From a virus, in the IMG/VR virus record IMGVR_UViG_3300005056_000001, positions 64,001 to 128,000 of that record: a DNA stretch of 64,000 nucleotides; one strand, 5' to 3'. The translations under genes and the position numbers were made by a program. Positions 32,225 to 40,848 of the stretch are shown one piece after another. The notes below the pieces were generated by a model, which was given only the letters and a program-made list of their open reading frames with translations, was not told where the DNA came from and did not search any database. How positions within the stretch are numbered: the first letter of the stretch is position 1; each line of letters starts with the position of its first letter.

Positions 32225-34384
32225 ATGATAGACATAAAGATGGTGAGAATGCAAGAGTGGTCTGTGGGCGACAAGCCCTTGCGACACGTCACTAAAGTAC
32301 TAGGAAAGGTTGGAGTCCTGAATATCACACAGGCAGAAAACCTGATATGGAATCTGACACAGGTCATTAAATCTCACAATTGGTGCTATTCGGTAAAAAA
32401 TAGCCCTGTGATTTCGGATTCCGAATATGACGTGTTGTTTAACCGCCTTGTTGAGTTGGAACAAAAATATCCGTCATTGCTAAAGTCAGACTCTCCGACA
32501 CAAGGCGTTTCCGACGACAGCAATAACACCGACAAGTTCAAACATTTGAGTCCTATTTTGTCCCTTAAAAACTCTTATAACGAGGAAGACCTAAACAATT
32601 TCGACGACACCATAAGAAACATGGTAGGGTTTTCGGAGTTGCCTGTTATTGAATATTGTGTGGAACCAAAGTTTGATGGTGGCACAATCGTATTGGTATA
32701 CGAAAACGACGATTTGTTGCGTGGTGCCACAAGAGGTGACGGTATCAGCGGCGACAATATTAGTGTGACGGCAAATGCCATTGAGTCTATTCCTATGAAG
32801 GCATTGTTCTCCAAGTACGGAATACACAAGGCCGAGTTAAGGGGCGAGGCCATTATACAAAAAGACTTGTTTGTTGTCATAAACGAAAAAAGGGCAACAA
32901 AAGGAAAACAAATCTTTGCCAATCCACGAAATGCTGCCACAGGAGGACTACAGCTCAAGACATCTGCCGAGGTAAAAGAAAGAGGACTAACAGCATTTAT
33001 TTTCCAACTGAGCCATGCCGAGGACATAAACGGGAAGTGTATGCTTAATAAGTTCGGAACACACAACGAACTTGTGGATATGTTGTCTGATTTGGGATTT
33101 AAAGTGCCTGTGTATGGCATGGAGCGTCAGGTGTATAACAACATAACAGACGTCAACAAACATTGCCAAGAATGGGAACGTAAGCGTGAGGAATATCCGT
33201 TTGAGATTGATGGCATGGTCATAAAGGTTAATCTGTTGGGTCATCAAAAAACCTGTGGACACACCAATCACCACCCACGTTGGGCAATCGCCTATAAATT
33301 CAAGGCAAAGCAGGCAACCACAACATTGTTGGATGTCGAATACCAAATCGGACGAACAGGAGCAATAACCCCTGTCGGAAAACTAGAACCTGTTCAGTTG
33401 GCGGGTGTTACTATTTCGAGCGTGTCACTACACAATGCCGATTTCATACTCAAAAAAGGCTTGTTGATTGGCGACAAGATATTATTGGAACGTGCAGGCG
33501 ATGTGATTCCATACGTTGTCAAGCCACTGACAAAAATGCGTGACGGTACCGAAAAAGAAATTGTATTCCCCACGAATTGTATAAAATGCGACAGTGTTTT
33601 GGTGCGTCCAACGGGTGAGGCAATTTGGAGGTGTGAAAATACTTCCTGTGAAGGCAAAGTAATTAACAGCCTAATACATTTTGTGTCAAAGGATGCAATG
33701 GATATACAGGGCTTTGGGAAAAGCTATATCGAACGATTCTACAAGGAGGGCCTGTTGTCCAATATTACCGATATCTACAAATTGGACTATGTCGCCATCG
33801 AGTCTTTGTCGGGTTTTGGCAAAAAGTCGGTCGATAAATTAAAAATTGCCATCGAGCAAAGCAAATCAAAGACTTCTGCCCGATTATTATATGCACTAGG
33901 AATCAGATTCATAGGACGCACGGTTTCCAAGATACTAATGGGAGAGGTAAAACGAATTCAAGACCTCGAACATCTAACCATAGAGCAATTGATGTCTTTG
34001 GAGGATATTGGACATGTTGTGGGAGGACAAATAATCGAACACATGCGCAATCCACAAATATTGGACACCATCAACCAACTCGAACGGCTCGGTGTCAATG
34101 TATGGCAATTAGAGTCTGAAATGCCCGTGGTTGTCAATGTGGATGATCCTTTTAATGGTCTAACATTTTTGTTCACAGGGAAATTTGAAAAGATGTCCCG
34201 TGTCGAGGCAAAGAAGATGGTCGAGGACTTGGGCGGGAAAGCCTCTAGCGGTGTCAGTAAAAGCCTGAGTTATTTGGTTGTCGGCGAAAAGGCAGGATCA
34301 AAACTAAAAAAAGCAAAGGCACTTGGTGTGGATATTTTGTCGGAGTCCGAGTTTTTGGACATGATCACAAAACAAGGCAAATAA
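32225..34384 (+). CDS. ligA: NAD-dependent DNA ligase
   Basis: 719 residues, complete. Ia domain (ISDSEYDVL...LEQKYPSL...DSPTQGVS, 63-96); adenylation domain with catalytic Lys149 in EPKFDG, GATRGDG, NPRNAATGG and EIDGMVIKVN; OB fold with GRTGAITPVGKLEPV; four-cysteine zinc finger (CIKC...CENTSC, about 443-465); HhH region; and a C-terminal BRCT domain (about 638-719). Seals nicks using NAD+, in replication or repair. It has about 35 extra N-terminal residues compared with the usual 670-aa LigA. All key motifs are intact, so it is probably active. Host-type ligase genes of this kind occur in large phages. Confidence 0.97.
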   Translation: MIDIKMVRMQEWSVGDKPLRHVTKVLGKVGVLNITQAENLIWNLTQVIKSHNWCYSVKNSPVISDSEYDVLFNRLVELEQKYPSLLKSDSPTQGVSDDSNNTDKFKHLSPILSLKNSYNEEDLNNFDDTIRNMVGFSELPVIEYCVEPKFDGGTIVLVYENDDLLRGATRGDGISGDNISVTANAIESIPMKALFSKYGIHKAELRGEAIIQKDLFVVINEKRATKGKQIFANPRNAATGGLQLKTSAEVKERGLTAFIFQLSHAEDINGKCMLNKFGTHNELVDMLSDLGFKVPVYGMERQVYNNITDVNKHCQEWERKREEYPFEIDGMVIKVNLLGHQKTCGHTNHHPRWAIAYKFKAKQATTTLLDVEYQIGRTGAITPVGKLEPVQLAGVTISSVSLHNADFILKKGLLIGDKILLERAGDVIPYVVKPLTKMRDGTEKEIVFPTNCIKCDSVLVRPTGEAIWRCENTSCEGKVINSLIHFVSKDAMDIQGFGKSYIERFYKEGLLSNITDIYKLDYVAIESLSGFGKKSVDKLKIAIEQSKSKTSARLLYALGIRFIGRTVSKILMGEVKRIQDLEHLTIEQLMSLEDIGHVVGGQIIEHMRNPQILDTINQLERLGVNVWQLESEMPVVVNVDDPFNGLTFLFTGKFEKMSRVEAKKMVEDLGGKASSGVSKSLSYLVVGEKAGSKLKKAKALGVDILSESEFLDMITKQGK

Positions 34385-34397
34385 AACTTGTGTTTTA

Positions 34398-34428
34398 TTT
34401 TGTTCCTATGAAATAATACCCTAGATTG
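34398..34428 (+). promoter_or_regulatory. Promoter TTTTG-N19-TAGATTG
   Basis: TTTTG (34398-34402), 19 bases, TAGATTG (34422-34428), 41 bp before the ATG at 34470. Confidence 0.55.
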
Positions 34429-34469
34429 TGCATTCAAAATATATATATTAACAAAAACGTAAGATCGTA

Positions 34470-35405
34470 ATGGAAATTAATCAAAGTAATAGCACCCTAA
34501 ATAACAAAGAGATTGAAAGCGTATTTTTTACCCCATCAAAGAAGCCCCAAGTGTTTTGGACTACAATGACACCAATCATTGCCAAGCGTTTGTATGAGCA
34601 GATTACCCCAAACACACCACAGCGCAGATTTGACAAAAGATTTGCCAAATTCCTGTCATATCTAATGAAAGAAGGGTTGTGGATGTTTAATGGCGACACA
34701 TTCAGACAAGACAGCGACGGCAACACGGCGGATGCCCAACACAGAACATGGGCATGTGTTGATTCGGGGGTCTCGTTTCCTTGTATTTTTGTAAAGGGAT
34801 TGCATCCCAACGCAATTAAAACAATTGACACAGGACAAAAGGTTCGAACACTTGCCGATGTTCTTGAGATTGAGATGGGTGACCGTATAAAATACTACAA
34901 AGAGACCGCTGCTGCTGCCTGTTTTATTATGGATTACGAACAGAAAGGTTTGGAATCGTTTAGTTCAAACGGGAATAGCGATGTGCACTCAATCAACTTC
35001 ACGGATTGGGTTTTGAACAACCGAAGTATCGTGCAATTCGTGGAGACCGAAATGAATGAATACAAAAAGGGCTATAAAAAAATTCGTTCAAAGTTACACC
35101 TTGGGTTAAAATGGATCCTAACGGACTTCAACAGCCAAAACAAGGATGAGGCCGCAGACTTCTTTAACAAGCTATCAACAGGTCTAATTTCTGACGAAAC
35201 AAGTCCTCTGTACATCCTAAAAAGAAAGTTGGATTCAAACAGCGATGTAAGCGACAAAAGAATGCGCCTGAGTCCGAGAGAGGTTATCTTTTGTATAATT
35301 CGGACATGGAATGCAATGGTTGATGGCGAGACCATTAAACGGTTGACCATTAAAACCGATGTTGTGATTCCTGCGATTAAGTCTTTTAATACAGACAAGA
35401 AGTAA
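34470..35405 (+). CDS. ParB-like DAQHR-motif protein
   Basis: 311 residues. DAQHR at 88-92 within a GDTFRQDSDGNTADAQHRTW segment, then VKGLHPNAIKTIDTGQKVRT (109-127). This DGQHR...GL...DTGxxR arrangement is typical of a ParB/Srx-like protein common in actinophages and other phages, usually unassigned. The rest is helical. Gly of DGQHR is Ala here. It has its own promoter and terminator. Possibly DNA-binding or NTP-hydrolysing; no partner is evident. Confidence 0.8.
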   Translation: MEINQSNSTLNNKEIESVFFTPSKKPQVFWTTMTPIIAKRLYEQITPNTPQRRFDKRFAKFLSYLMKEGLWMFNGDTFRQDSDGNTADAQHRTWACVDSGVSFPCIFVKGLHPNAIKTIDTGQKVRTLADVLEIEMGDRIKYYKETAAAACFIMDYEQKGLESFSSNGNSDVHSINFTDWVLNNRSIVQFVETEMNEYKKGYKKIRSKLHLGLKWILTDFNSQNKDEAADFFNKLSTGLISDETSPLYILKRKLDSNSDVSDKRMRLSPREVIFCIIRTWNAMVDGETIKRLTIKTDVVIPAIKSFNTDKK

Positions 35406-35413
35406 GATGTGAT

Positions 35414-35457
35414 ACACCCTCCTGCTATATTTTTTTGTGGGAGGGTGTTTTGTTTTA
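35414..35457 (+). terminator. Intrinsic terminator
   Basis: ACACCCTCC (35414-35422) pairs with GGAGGGTGT (35440-35448) around a 17-base loop, followed by TTTTGTTTT. Terminates the DAQHR gene ahead of the LRR cluster. Confidence 0.85.
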
Positions 35458-35511
35458 TGGGTTGGACTAAAAACCGTGCTTGGTGTTATTAAATAATCAA
35501 AAAATAATATA

Positions 35512-36198
35512 ATGAAAACAACGAACAAAATAAATACTACCATTCTAAAATTACTTACATCAGGAAGTCGCAAAGACATAGATCATGCAATGTCAGTGTT
35601 TCGTGATGAAGATGTGGATGTGTTATGCATGTTCCCAAAAATAGTTGACACGTTCGAATTTCTGCTAGGTCATGGCAAGGTAAACCCCACGGACGATTTG
35701 CTTTTTAAGGCCGAGCAGGTCTTTAGGGTGGAGGGTTTATATTTAGTGAATAAACAATTGACGAGTCCCCCAATACTTGATGGTTTGGTGAATCTAGATT
35801 CGCTATTTTTATCGAATAATCAATTGACGATTCCTCCAATACTTGACGGGTTAGTAAACCTAACATATTTAGGGTTAGAGAACAATCAATTGACGATTCC
35901 CCCAATACTTCATGGGTTAAATAACTTGATATATTTATATCTAGAGAACAACCAACTAACCACACCACCGATTTTTGACGGTTTAGTGAACCTAAAATCT
36001 TTATGGTTGAATAATAACCAACTAGCTAACACTCCATCACTCGAAGGGTTGGTAAAGTTGGAGTTTTTGCATTTAAGCGACAATAAACTAAAAACACCGC
36101 CAAATCTTGATGGCTTGGTCAAGTTACAGGAGATATACTTAAGCCGCAATCCACTAGGTAACCCACCAACCCACAAAAGCGCAGTAATTCATATTTAA
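35512..36198 (+). CDS. LRR protein, PP-type family (about 7 repeats)
   Basis: 228 residues. N-terminal module with SGSRKDIDHAMSVFRDEDVDVLCMFP and HGKVNPTDDLLFKAEQVF, seven 22-residue repeats and the tail THKSAVIHI, a slightly worn form of the HPTAxIxI tail. Its leader shares GTGCTTGGTGTTATTAAATA with the leaders of 36296 and 38413 (ACTTGG variant there). Confidence 0.9.
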   Translation: MKTTNKINTTILKLLTSGSRKDIDHAMSVFRDEDVDVLCMFPKIVDTFEFLLGHGKVNPTDDLLFKAEQVFRVEGLYLVNKQLTSPPILDGLVNLDSLFLSNNQLTIPPILDGLVNLTYLGLENNQLTIPPILHGLNNLIYLYLENNQLTTPPIFDGLVNLKSLWLNNNQLANTPSLEGLVKLEFLHLSDNKLKTPPNLDGLVKLQEIYLSRNPLGNPPTHKSAVIHI

Positions 36199-36235
36199 GA
36201 CAAGTGTTAAAATTTTGTTAAAATATCCATTATTC

Positions 36236-36266
36236 TTTGATGGTGTCTAAATAAACACGTACTTGG
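36236..36266 (+). promoter_or_regulatory. Promoter TTTG-N20-TACTTGG in a duplicated leader
   Basis: TTTG (36236-36239), 20 bases, TACTTGG (36260-36266). The surrounding about 95 bp (from the stop region at 36203 to the ATG at 36296) is almost identical to 38321-38413, where it drives a non-LRR gene. Confidence 0.65.
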
Positions 36267-36295
36267 TGTTATTAAATAATCAAATAGTAAATATC

Positions 36296-37050
36296 ATGAA
36301 AACTCGGAAAGAAATCGGCGAATCCATCATTATTGAATTACTTACACTAGGAAATCGTGATGATATAACCCGTGCAATGGATATATTTCGTAATGGAAAA
36401 GTGAATATATTAAGTATGTTCCCGAAAATACTCGACACCTTTGAGCTTCTGCTAAGCCATAACAAGGTAAACCCCACAGACGATTTGTTTTCAAAGACCG
36501 AGCAGGTATTTAGGTTGGAGTATTTATACTTGAACTACATTCAACTAACGACCCACCAATACTTGATGGTTTGGTAAACCTACAGGATCTTTATCTGAAC
36601 AACAACCAACTAACCACACCTCCAATACTTGATGGATTGGTAAACATAAGGTTGTTAGACCTAGAGTACAACCAATTAACCACACCACCGAATCTTAAAT
36701 CTTTGATAAACTTGGAGTTTTTAGAACTGAACGACAACCAACTAACGACACTACCGAATCTTGAAGGTTTATTAAAGTTAAAGAGGTTAGACTTGGACTA
36801 CAACCAATTAACGAACCCGCCACTGCTTAATGGTTTGGTAAATCTAAGACAGCTATTGTTGGGCGACAACCAATTGACTACACCGCCAATACTCGAAGGT
36901 TTGGTAAGGTTAGAGCATTTGGATTTAGATAATAACCAATTAATCACACCGCCGAATCTTGACGGATTACTCGATTTACAGGATGTGTATTTGAGCGGTA
37001 ACCAATTTACCACTCCACCAAGCCACCCACACGCCGAAATACGCATTTAA
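36296..37050 (+). pseudogene. LRR gene, PP-type family, broken by one-base frameshift
   Basis: ATG 36296 (MKTRKEIGESIIIELLTLGN) opens the N-terminal module (FRNGKVNILSMFP, HNKVNPTDDLFSKTEQVF) and half a repeat. At ACGACCCACC (CCC at 36552-36554) the frame is lost and stops as ...LMVW. Adding one C restores TTPPILDGLVN and seven further repeats to the tail SHPHAEIRI. The downstream part is also open from its own ATG (36571), inside GATGGTTTGGTAAA. Either a real mutation, a switchable site or a read error; the full product would be about 251 residues. Confidence 0.75.
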
Positions 37051-37073
37051 ACATATCAAAACAGTACCACATT

Positions 37074-37649
37074 ATGAAAAATCAAAAACATATACTAGAA
37101 ATATATAATTTTTTACTCAATTATGGAGAAGTCAAGCCAACAGACGACCTGTCCGCCAAGGTCGAAGAGCTCGAAAAAATAACAATTTTGGACTTGAGAT
37201 ATAGAAAATTGACTAGTATACCAAGCCTAGAGGCATTGGTGAATTTAGAACTCTTGGATTTGGACAATAACGACCTGACCGATCCTCCAATACTCAAGGG
37301 CTTGGTAAATCTAAAGCAGTTGTATTTGGGCCATAACCAACTTGAAACCCCTCCAAATCTTGAAGGATTGGTAAAATTAAATGTTTTAGCCTTAAACGAC
37401 AACCAACTAACAACCCCACCAAACCTAGAAGGGTTATCAATACTGAACGTTTTATATTTAGACAACAATAAACTGATGACGACACCCAATCTTGATGGGC
37501 TGTCAAACCTAGAGCGTGTACATTTAAACGGTAATCACCTAAGCACACCACCGAACCTAGAAGGCTTAAACAGATTAACATGGGCACGTTTTGAGAACAA
37601 CCCACTAACAACCCCACCAACACACCCAACAGCGACAATTGATATTTAA
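37074..37649 (+). CDS. LRR protein, short-N PP-type (about 7 repeats)
   Basis: 191 residues. It lacks the GDxxNIxLA part of the N-terminal module and begins MKNQKHILEIYNFLLNYGEV with TDDLSAKVEELEKITILDL, then seven 22-residue repeats and the tail THPTATIDI. Same subtype as 37673-38320 and 45484-46526, each of which follows a full-N member, suggesting the pair was duplicated as a unit. Confidence 0.9.
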   Translation: MKNQKHILEIYNFLLNYGEVKPTDDLSAKVEELEKITILDLRYRKLTSIPSLEALVNLELLDLDNNDLTDPPILKGLVNLKQLYLGHNQLETPPNLEGLVKLNVLALNDNQLTTPPNLEGLSILNVLYLDNNKLMTTPNLDGLSNLERVHLNGNHLSTPPNLEGLNRLTWARFENNPLTTPPTHPTATIDI

Positions 37650-37672
37650 GGATATATTAAAAACATTACACC

Positions 37673-38320
37673 ATGGTTACAAAAAAAAGCATACTAGAAA
37701 CATACGATTTTCTTCTTAAACACGACAAGGTCAAAGCAACAGTCGATGTGTCTGCCAAGATTAAGGAAGTCAAAAAAATCGTTGTGTTAGAGTTGGGTTC
37801 TGAAGAGTTGACCAACATACCGAGCCTTGCAGGCTTGGTTAATTTGTTGATTTTAGATTTGGGCTGTAACGAACTCACCACACTTCCGAGTCTAGAAGGA
37901 TTGGTAAAATTGGAGATTTTAGATTTAGCCAACAACAAAATAACTACACCGCCAATACTAGAAGGATTGGTAAGATTAAGCACCTTATTCTTGGACAACA
38001 ACGATCTAAACACACCGCCAAATCTTGAAGGCTTAATTAGATTGGAGACCTTGCACCTGAGCTCTAATAAACTAAAAACACCACCAAATCTTGAAGGCTT
38101 AATTAGATTGGAGACCTTGCACCTGAGCTCTAATAAACTAAAAACACCACCCAATCTTAAGGGTGTGCCGATTCTAGTAATGTTGGTATTAAACGACAAC
38201 AAATTAACAACTCCGCCAAACCTTGAAGGATTGTCCAATTTGAGAGATGTATACTTATACAACAACCCACTAACAAGCATACCAACCCACCCAACCGCAT
38301 CAATTAATATTGAAGATTAA
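37673..38320 (+). CDS. LRR protein, short-N PP-type (about 8 repeats)
   Basis: 215 residues. MVTKKSILETYDFLLKHDKV start, VKKIVVLELGSEELTNIP, eight repeats and the tail THPTASINIED, slightly longer than in its relatives. Repeats 5 and 6 are identical at DNA level (38020-38151). No secretion signal. Confidence 0.9.
   Translation: MVTKKSILETYDFLLKHDKVKATVDVSAKIKEVKKIVVLELGSEELTNIPSLAGLVNLLILDLGCNELTTLPSLEGLVKLEILDLANNKITTPPILEGLVRLSTLFLDNNDLNTPPNLEGLIRLETLHLSSNKLKTPPNLEGLIRLETLHLSSNKLKTPPNLKGVPILVMLVLNDNKLTTPPNLEGLSNLRDVYLYNNPLTSIPTHPTASINIED
38020..38151 (+). repeat. Exact 66-bp tandem duplication (one LRR unit)
   Basis: 38020-38085 and 38086-38151 are identical, each encoding one 22-residue repeat (LIRLETLHLSSNKLKTPPNL plus EG). 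Other repeats in this gene have diverged, so this copy is very recent. Confidence 0.95.
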
Positions 38321-38352
38321 GTGTTAATATTTTGTTAAAATTGTCATTATTC

Positions 38353-38383
38353 TTTGATGGTGTCTAAATAAACACGTACTTGG
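38353..38383 (+). promoter_or_regulatory. Promoter TTTG-N20-TACTTGG in a duplicated leader
   Basis: TTTG (38353-38356), 20 bases, TACTTGG (38377-38383), inside a near-identical copy of the leader at 36203-36296. Confidence 0.65.
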
Positions 38384-38412
38384 TGTTATTAAATAATCAA
38401 ACGGTAATTATC

Positions 38413-38850
38413 ATGAAATCGCAAAAAATAAAAGTCAACGGTATTGTTGTCCTAGAATTAGAATCGCCTCCGAAAATAGGTACCTATTACCTAAATTTCA
38501 GAGAAAGTGGAGACTTTAATTATACCATAAAGGTTGTGTCAAGCCAAACACAGATTAGTATTGTTTGTGCGTCTCGTCATGACATAACCAAGAAAATCTT
38601 CAGTGTGGAAGACATTATCCGAAAATGTTGTAGAGCAGACCTAGCCAACAACGAATTGGACTATGCAAAAATAACACAAAGCTTTTGGTTTTGGGATGTT
38701 TTTGATTATTGGCTTTTGGGCATAAAGACGTCTAGAATCTTCACGGTCACAAAGGAGAACTTTGATGATGAGGTAAATTTCTTCGTCTCCGACACGACTA
38801 GTTCCATGATCTTGTCATGTACAGACACCATTAAACGTAGCTACAAGTAA
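38413..38850 (+). CDS. Unknown protein, 145 aa, with LRR-type leader
   Basis: From ATG 38413 (MKSQKIKVNGIVVLELESPP). Beta-rich N-terminal half (GTYYLNFRESGDFNYTIKVV), with CRADLANNELDYAKITQSF following. It is not an LRR protein, although it carries the same duplicated leader as the LRR gene at 36296; the leader therefore marks a regulon rather than a gene family. Overlaps the next start (TAATG). Confidence 0.75.
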   Translation: MKSQKIKVNGIVVLELESPPKIGTYYLNFRESGDFNYTIKVVSSQTQISIVCASRHDITKKIFSVEDIIRKCCRADLANNELDYAKITQSFWFWDVFDYWLLGIKTSRIFTVTKENFDDEVNFFVSDTTSSMILSCTDTIKRSYK

Positions 38851-39224
38851 TGGAAATATCAAAAAAAGTTAGAGACTTGTATAAGGAATTATTACACCAC
38901 AAGCGTCACACGTCTGAATACAACACGGCATTCAAGGAATTGCTACACCTAAGCAAAACAGACAGTGTGGCATTGTCTTACCTAGAACACGGAACCCCCG
39001 ACAATATCCTGAAGCTATTTAAAACTACTTATATCACGAAAGGTGAGGGTGTGACAAAAACGTTTCAAAATGTTCAATACTCACATTTTTATATGTGCGA
39101 AAATATTTTGTTCAAAATGGGCAAAGAATTAAAAAACGTCACACAGGTCAAGAAATATTTGGAGAAAAAGTACAATATCAATGGTATTATAATAAGCGAC
39201 ATGGGTGTGCACGGGAACCGATAA
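38850..39224 (+). CDS. Unknown helical protein, 124 aa
   Basis: MEISKKVRDLYKELLHHKRH start; charged, helical, not recognised. It ends ...SDMGVHGNR, and the DNA of this last part recurs 400 bp downstream as a fragment (39629-39652). Confidence 0.7.
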   Translation: MEISKKVRDLYKELLHHKRHTSEYNTAFKELLHLSKTDSVALSYLEHGTPDNILKLFKTTYITKGEGVTKTFQNVQYSHFYMCENILFKMGKELKNVTQVKKYLEKKYNINGIIISDMGVHGNR

Positions 39225-39296
39225 TAGATTCCAAAGACAATCAAAAAAAATAACAAAGTCTTCCAATAAAAACGAGAGGGCTGCAATATATTGAAC

Positions 39297-39590
39297 ATGA
39301 ACAAATGTAACGGATGCAATCGTTGTGTCAATTATAAAAGTGAGGCGACTATAAATAAAAACGTTGAGCCATGGGGTACAGACACCACCACCACCTGTAA
39401 GATTGGCAACACGACACAGATGTTGGAATGGTGGGAGAATAATGGAACGAAGATGGTTGGGGACAAATTGGACGACATGCCATGCTTTCAACAAACAGAA
39501 TTTGCAAAGAGACTTGAAAATATGTCGTCTATATTAGATGAAATCAAAGTCTCTATAATAAATGAAGGTGGTAAAAGTGCCAAAATCTAG
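39297..39590 (+). CDS. Unknown protein with CxxCxxC motif, 97 aa
   Basis: From ATG 39297 (MNKCNGCNRCVNYKSEATIN). CNGCNRC at 4-10, a later TCKIGN and PCF: four to six cysteines that could bind zinc or an Fe-S cluster. The C-terminal half is helical (EFAKRLENMSSILDEIKVSI). Family unknown. Confidence 0.65.
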   Translation: MNKCNGCNRCVNYKSEATINKNVEPWGTDTTTTCKIGNTTQMLEWWENNGTKMVGDKLDDMPCFQQTEFAKRLENMSSILDEIKVSIINEGGKSAKI

Positions 39591-39628
39591 ATTGGTGGTG
39601 TCGCTGTGTTTTAATACTGTGACACATC

Positions 39629-39652
39629 ATGGGAATGCATAGGAACCGATAA
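39629..39652 (+). pseudogene. Relic of a gene 3' end (MGMHRNR-stop)
   Basis: Eight codons, ATG GGA ATG CAT AGG AAC CGA TAA, match the 3' end of 38850-39224 (MGVHGNR-stop), including the following AT-rich bases. It looks like the tail of a deleted paralog. Confidence 0.45.
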
Positions 39653-39660
39653 TATCTTTA

Positions 39661-39744
39661 ATGGATATTTTTAATATATTGCGCTTTCATGGATATTTTT
39701 AGTATCTTGTGGTTTAGGAATATTTTTCATATCTTACAACATAA
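39661..39744 (+). repeat. Three tandem 28-bp repeats in a leader
   Basis: Units 39661-39688, 39689-39716 and 39717-39744 share GGATATTTTTA-TATCTTG with drift in the third. The array ends 3 bp before the ATG at 39748. Each unit contains a TATNTTG-like -7 hexamer, so it may be a stack of promoters. Confidence 0.7.
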
Positions 39745-39747
39745 AAA

Positions 39748-40194
39748 ATGGACACAACAAGAATAGGTATGGGGTTCCCGTATCAAGAAATCAAAAAGGA
39801 CTTGGACGAATTATGCTCTATCAGCAACACAACCAAAGACACCAAAGACTTTTACGTGCCTAGCATAACCAAAAACCTTGTACTTATTTTTGATCACAAC
39901 AAAGACAAGGATTTGGCATGGGTCAAGGAACATTTTCCAAAGAATCAAGGGAGTGGCGACCTGTCTTTTATAGAGAATCTATTACCTCCCGACATGAAGG
40001 CGTACCACATTCATAGCTATAATTTTGTTGACCCACAAGGAGGAGAGAACAACAGAAGATTTCAGGGTGTGTTTTATTGGCCCGAATATGATGCAATAGT
40101 AAACACGCCTCCGATAGAGGTGCTAAAGAATGCCAAGAGTTTCAAGATAGACCCCTATAGCAAGGATGCTGTATTGTGGACTATTTGGTTTTAG
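39748..40194 (+). CDS. Unknown protein, 148 aa
   Basis: MDTTRIGMGFPYQEIKKDLD start. Contains FYVPSITKNLVLIFDHNKDKD and a C-terminal DPYSKDAVLWTIWF. Not recognised. The leader is the triple 28-bp repeat. Confidence 0.7.
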   Translation: MDTTRIGMGFPYQEIKKDLDELCSISNTTKDTKDFYVPSITKNLVLIFDHNKDKDLAWVKEHFPKNQGSGDLSFIENLLPPDMKAYHIHSYNFVDPQGGENNRRFQGVFYWPEYDAIVNTPPIEVLKNAKSFKIDPYSKDAVLWTIWF

Positions 40195-40247
40195 GTTCTT
40201 GTGTCGATATTAAACCATATTATAATTTAATTACTAAAAAAGAACCT

Positions 40248-40667
40248 ATGTACTTTGGAGAATATACAATAAATAGCAATGGTCGTTTAGAAAGTAAGTG
40301 TACCTCTATACATTTCGACATCGAAGAACTTAATGGTCGTTGGGTATCCAATCGAGACGATACTGACTCCTACATTCCTCATCAATATTCCAATGGAGAA
40401 TGCGGGGATTGGACGGCAAATTCCGACAGACTCAGCCAAGAGAATTATAAATTGTCTGACGAATTGAAACAAAAGCACTTTGGCAACAAGGGCGACTATT
40501 GGAATGGTCGTAGCAAGAAAGACATAGAGGCTTTTTTGCAAGATTTTATCGGAAACGAGACCCTTGTTTTATGCAGGGTTATTGAGTACGAAAATGCCTC
40601 TAACGGATATCCGTATTGGAGATTTGATTACTACCTTAACAACAATAGAAGAAATGAAAATAAGTAA
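40248..40667 (+). CDS. Unknown protein, about 139 aa
   Basis: Proposed start MYFGEYTINSNGRLESK at ATG 40248; a GTG at 40176 overlapping the previous gene by 19 bp would add 24 residues. Acidic and aromatic (GECGDWTANSDRLS, YWRFDYYLNNN). Not recognised; start uncertain. Confidence 0.6.
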   Translation: MYFGEYTINSNGRLESKCTSIHFDIEELNGRWVSNRDDTDSYIPHQYSNGECGDWTANSDRLSQENYKLSDELKQKHFGNKGDYWNGRSKKDIEAFLQDFIGNETLVLCRVIEYENASNGYPYWRFDYYLNNNRRNENK

Positions 40668-40848
40668 CTTTTTGGAATATTTAGTGAGCGGCAAGGACAC
40701 CATGCCTACAGACAGGTCTAGGTACACATCAAAAATGTCGCAGATAAACAACAAAGAAACAAACAACGAAGATGTACTAGACAGGTCTATGTATACCTCT
40801 TTGATGTCAAAGATAAACAATGAAAAATCGAAACCGAAAGAAGCTTAG
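40654..40848 (+). CDS. Small protein with internal repeat, 64 aa
   Basis: From ATG 40654 (MKISNFLEYLVSGKDTMPTD). Two copies of DRSxYTSxMSxINN (DRSRYTSKMSQINN, DRSMYTSLMSKINN) follow one another. Overlaps the genes on both sides. Function unknown. Confidence 0.6.
   Translation: MKISNFLEYLVSGKDTMPTDRSRYTSKMSQINNKETNNEDVLDRSMYTSLMSKINNEKSKPKEA

Noticed and set aside
40176-40667. GTG start at 40176 for the 139-residue gene
   Set aside because: It overlaps the previous gene by 19 bp, and the ATG at 40248 follows an A/T-rich leader. Kept only as an alternative.
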